Under the pieces are notes generated by a model, which did no database searches, had not been told where the DNA came from, and was given only the letters and a program-made list of their open reading frames with translations. Below, in pieces: positions 4,528 through 6,402 of a stretch of DNA of 6,402 bases. Positions within the stretch are counted from its first letter, which is position 1. The number at the start of each line of letters is the position of its first letter. This stretch comes from Chloroflexota bacterium (GTDB lineage Bacteria; Chloroflexota; Dehalococcoidia; Lucifugimonadales; CATQGZ01). The DNA is taken from the NCBI GenBank assembly GCA_027624995.1, contig JAQBTI010000133.1, forward strand, positions 1-6,402. Direction: 5' to 3'. A program made the translations under genes and the position numbers.

Positions 4528-6204
4528 ATGACCAGCCAGCCGATGCGAATCCAGATGGACGTGAAAGTCCCGATGAGGGACGGTGTTTCGCTGGCGTCCG
4601 ACGTCTACCTGCCGCCGGAAGGTGGGCCGTTCCCTGCCCTTGTGATCCGCACCATCTACCACAAACAGGACGGGCGGTACACAGCGTGGACAAAGCGGTT
4701 CGTCGATGCAGGCTACGCCGTGGTTATGCAGGACTGCCGAGGCCGCCACGACTCCGAGGGCGCCTGGGAACCGTATGTTCACGAGGAAGACGACGGTTTT
4801 GACACCCACCAGTGGATGGGGTCCCAGCCGTGGTGCGATGGGAACGTAGGGACCTTCGGAGTGTCTTATGTGGGCTTCACCCAGACCCTACCGGCGCTTC
4901 AGCGCAGCCCGTATCTGAAGGGCATCGCTCCCATCGCTTCGCAACAGGACAACTTCGGCCACTTCTACGTCGACGGCGCACTTCAACTCCACGTGGCCAT
5001 GTACTTCATGAACATGGCGGGCAAGACCATGAAGCGCGGCTCGACCGCATTCGTAGACTGGCCCGAGCTGTGGCGCAGCTTACCCCTCGTCTCAGCCCTC
5101 GACGACATCGTCGACCTGCCCTTCTTCAGGGAGGCCATCCGGCACTCCACGTTCGACGAGTTCTGGAACTCGTACGGACTAAGGGGCAGGTATGGTGAGG
5201 CTGCCGTGCCCGCCTACTTCATCACCGGCTGGTACGACAACCTGGTCCACGAGGGCTTCAAGCAGTTCACTGGGTGGCGGGCCGGGGCGGGTACCGACGA
5301 GGCCCGGCGGCATACCAAGCTCTTGGTTGGGCCGTGGAGCCACTCTAACATCGGCTCGGCCGAGCCCTTCGGAGACGTCGAATTCGGTGCGGAAGCGGCC
5401 GTCGACCATATCGAGGAGCAGATTCGGTGGTACGACCAGAGGCTGCGCGGCATCGATAACGGTATCGACGATGAGCCTGCAGTCCGCGTCTTCGTCATGG
5501 GCGCCAATGCCTGGAGGACGGCGGATGAGTGGCCGTTACCACAGACGCAGTACACGAAGTTCTACCTGCGCGGGAGCGGACCGGCGAACTCCCTCTACGG
5601 CGAGGGAGTCCTGAGCCAGGAGGCCCCCGGCGACGAGTCGCCCGACAGATACAGTTACGACCCCGAACGACCGGTGCCGTCCGTCGGCGGCCCATACATG
5701 CTACTGGAAAACAGCGGTCCGCTCGACCGCCGAATGGTCGAGCGCCGTGACGACGTGCTCGTCTACTCCACGGCCCCCCTTGAGGAGGAGATCGAAGTGA
5801 CTGGGCCGATCTCCCTGACCATCCACGCATCCTCGACCGCGCCGGACACGGACTTCACCGGCACGCTGGTGGACGTTCATCCCGACGGCCGGGCTACCAT
5901 CCTGTCCGAGGGCCTCCTCCGTGCGCGGTTCCGTGACTCGATAGTCAATCCGGAACTCATGGAGCCAGGTAGAGTCTACGAGTTCAAGGTAGACATCTGG
6001 GAGACAAGCAATCTATTCAAGAAGGGACACCGGATCCGGCTGGAGGTCTCCAGCAGCAACTTCCCACGCTTCGACAGGAACCTGAACACCGGGCACGCCC
6101 CGGGCATGGACGCCGAGATCGCCATCGCTGACCAGACGGTCTACCACGACACGTCACGCCCGTCCCACCTGACACTGCCCGTCATACCAAGTGGGTCTGG
6201 GTAG
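4528..6204 (+). CDS. CocE/NonD-family serine hydrolase (X-Pro dipeptidyl-peptidase S15 type)
   Basis: The 558-residue product has the complete layout of the CocE/NonD family. The alpha/beta-hydrolase core begins with VPMRDGVSLASDVYLP (14-29). RTIYHK (41-46) carries the oxyanion-hole tyrosine Y44 equivalent. Then come the nucleophile S113 in GVSYVG (111-116), D237 in GWYDNL (234-239) and H272 in GPWSHS (268-273), matching the Ser-Asp-His triad of cocaine esterase. A helical cap lies at about 140-230. Residues from about 300 form the jelly-roll PepX_C domain, ending in EVSSSNFPRFDRNLNTG (506-522), a family hallmark. Length is normal for the family (about 550-600). There is no signal peptide, so it is probably cytosolic. 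Members cleave esters, amides or acylated peptides and compounds, and the substrate cannot be read from sequence. The stop is TAG at 6202. It starts 35 bases after the nuclease-like gene and may share its transcript, but no functional link is evident. Confidence 0.92.
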   Translation: MTSQPMRIQMDVKVPMRDGVSLASDVYLPPEGGPFPALVIRTIYHKQDGRYTAWTKRFVDAGYAVVMQDCRGRHDSEGAWEPYVHEEDDGFDTHQWMGSQPWCDGNVGTFGVSYVGFTQTLPALQRSPYLKGIAPIASQQDNFGHFYVDGALQLHVAMYFMNMAGKTMKRGSTAFVDWPELWRSLPLVSALDDIVDLPFFREAIRHSTFDEFWNSYGLRGRYGEAAVPAYFITGWYDNLVHEGFKQFTGWRAGAGTDEARRHTKLLVGPWSHSNIGSAEPFGDVEFGAEAAVDHIEEQIRWYDQRLRGIDNGIDDEPAVRVFVMGANAWRTADEWPLPQTQYTKFYLRGSGPANSLYGEGVLSQEAPGDESPDRYSYDPERPVPSVGGPYMLLENSGPLDRRMVERRDDVLVYSTAPLEEEIEVTGPISLTIHASSTAPDTDFTGTLVDVHPDGRATILSEGLLRARFRDSIVNPELMEPGRVYEFKVDIWETSNLFKKGHRIRLEVSSSNFPRFDRNLNTGHAPGMDAEIAIADQTVYHDTSRPSHLTLPVIPSGSG

Positions 6205-6296
6205 AAGTGATAGGCATTCCTGTCACCCTGAAGGGAGGGCGGTGGTCCGTGTAGGGGCGCACGGCCCAGCCCGTCGCATAAGGGGGGCGGGAAACC

Positions 6297-6319
6297 TCCT
6301 CTCCCATTTCGGGAGAGGA
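6297..6319. repeat. 9-bp hairpin of the CCTCTCCC/GGGAGAGG intergenic repeat type
   Basis: TCCTCTCCC (6297-6305) pairs exactly with GGGAGAGGA (6311-6319) around a five-base loop ATTTC. The right flank TTGAGGTGAGGGTG continues the pattern of a widely dispersed palindromic intergenic repeat. It could still act as a weak transcription stop or mRNA-stabilising structure for the hydrolase, 93 bases upstream, but there is no T-tract. Confidence 0.55.
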
Positions 6320-6379
6320 TTGAGGTGAGGGTGTGTCGATGTCATACGATTCTGTCAGTAGCTAAGCGTTAAGGGAAAA

Positions 6380-6402
6380 TGTCAGTCATGAAAGGACTGA
6401 CA
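6380..6402. repeat. Perfect inverted repeat TGTCAGTC...GACTGACA at the right edge
   Basis: TGTCAGTC (6380-6387) and GACTGACA (6395-6402) are exact reverse complements around ATGAAAG. Another TGTCAGT lies at 6353-6359, giving three heptamer copies within 50 bases. The left flank AAGGGAAAA (6371-6379) could extend the palindrome if the next bases read TTTTCCCTT, but they lie outside the window. This may be a mobile-element terminus; the element itself is not visible. Confidence 0.5.

Larger units (their letters stand above)
6205..6402. other. Non-coding 3' region with repeat-type elements
   Basis: No supported gene occurs in these 198 bases. The stretch contains CCTGTCACCCTGAAGGG (6220-6236), GTAGGGGCGCACGGCC (6251-6266), a 9-bp hairpin at 6297-6319 followed by TTGAGGTGAGGGTG, and an inverted repeat at the edge. 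The first three resemble segments of well-dispersed intergenic repeats known from many bacterial genomes. No T-run terminator follows the hydrolase gene. Confidence 0.5.

Noticed and set aside
5214..5830. Minus-strand open frames inside the hydrolase
   Set aside because: They overlap well-conserved family motifs on the plus strand and have low-complexity Arg/Pro/Ser composition.
6297..6319. Intrinsic transcription terminator for the hydrolase
   Set aside because: The stem is strong but is followed by TTGAGGTGAGG rather than a T-run, and its sequence fits a dispersed repeat better.
1..6402. CRISPR arrays, tRNA or rRNA genes, riboswitches
   Set aside because: No regularly spaced direct repeats, cloverleaf-like sequence, rRNA signature or recognisable riboswitch core was seen on either strand.

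Overview
The window is a high-GC bacterial segment with few-kilobase, enzyme-rich gene content. It uses GTG and TTG starts freely and has short dispersed intergenic repeats. The mix suggests a free-living Chloroflexota (SAR202/Dehalococcoidia-like) or actinobacterial relative. It comprises a betaine methyltransferase facing a flavin-folate demethylase, a SatA-like acetyltransferase, a CocE/NonD hydrolase, and intergenic repeats of the 'MVSLSNH'-encoding and 'CCTCTCCC...GGGAGAGG' kinds. No rRNA or other phylogenetic marker is present, so the taxonomic placement is inference only.

Left part (1-2481): a divergent pair. On the minus strand is the N-terminal 432 codons of a dimethylglycine/sarcosine dehydrogenase-type flavoprotein that runs off the left edge. 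On the plus strand is a betaine-homocysteine S-methyltransferase (BHMT) with all zinc-ligand cysteines. Together they would carry out two successive steps of glycine betaine demethylation: betaine to dimethylglycine with methionine formed, then oxidative demethylation to sarcosine or glycine with the one-carbon unit passed to folate. The 207-base intergenic region between them carries a plausible promoter for the methyltransferase and a cluster of inverted repeats.

Middle part (2482-3388): a GNAT acetyltransferase of the streptothricin-acetyltransferase (SatA) type lies directly after BHMT in the same reading phase, separated by one TAG. It has no convincing start codon at its N-terminal border. 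A 322-base non-coding stretch follows, containing hairpins and repeat-like sequence and, near its right end, a good candidate promoter.

Right part (3389-6402): a stand-alone PD-(D/E)XK nuclease-fold protein resembling the N-terminal domain of type I restriction HsdR subunits, with an additional C-terminal domain. No methylase, specificity or helicase subunit is visible. Thirty-five bases later comes a CocE/NonD-family serine hydrolase with an intact Ser-Asp-His triad. The last 198 bases are non-coding, with a repeat-type hairpin and a perfect inverted repeat at the very edge that may be the end of a mobile element.

The betaine module is well supported and conventional. The least explained items are the solitary HsdR_N-like protein, the in-phase TAG junction between BHMT and the acetyltransferase, and the inverted repeats at 1391-1440 and at the right edge. 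I do not see convincing evidence for a complete new multi-gene system.
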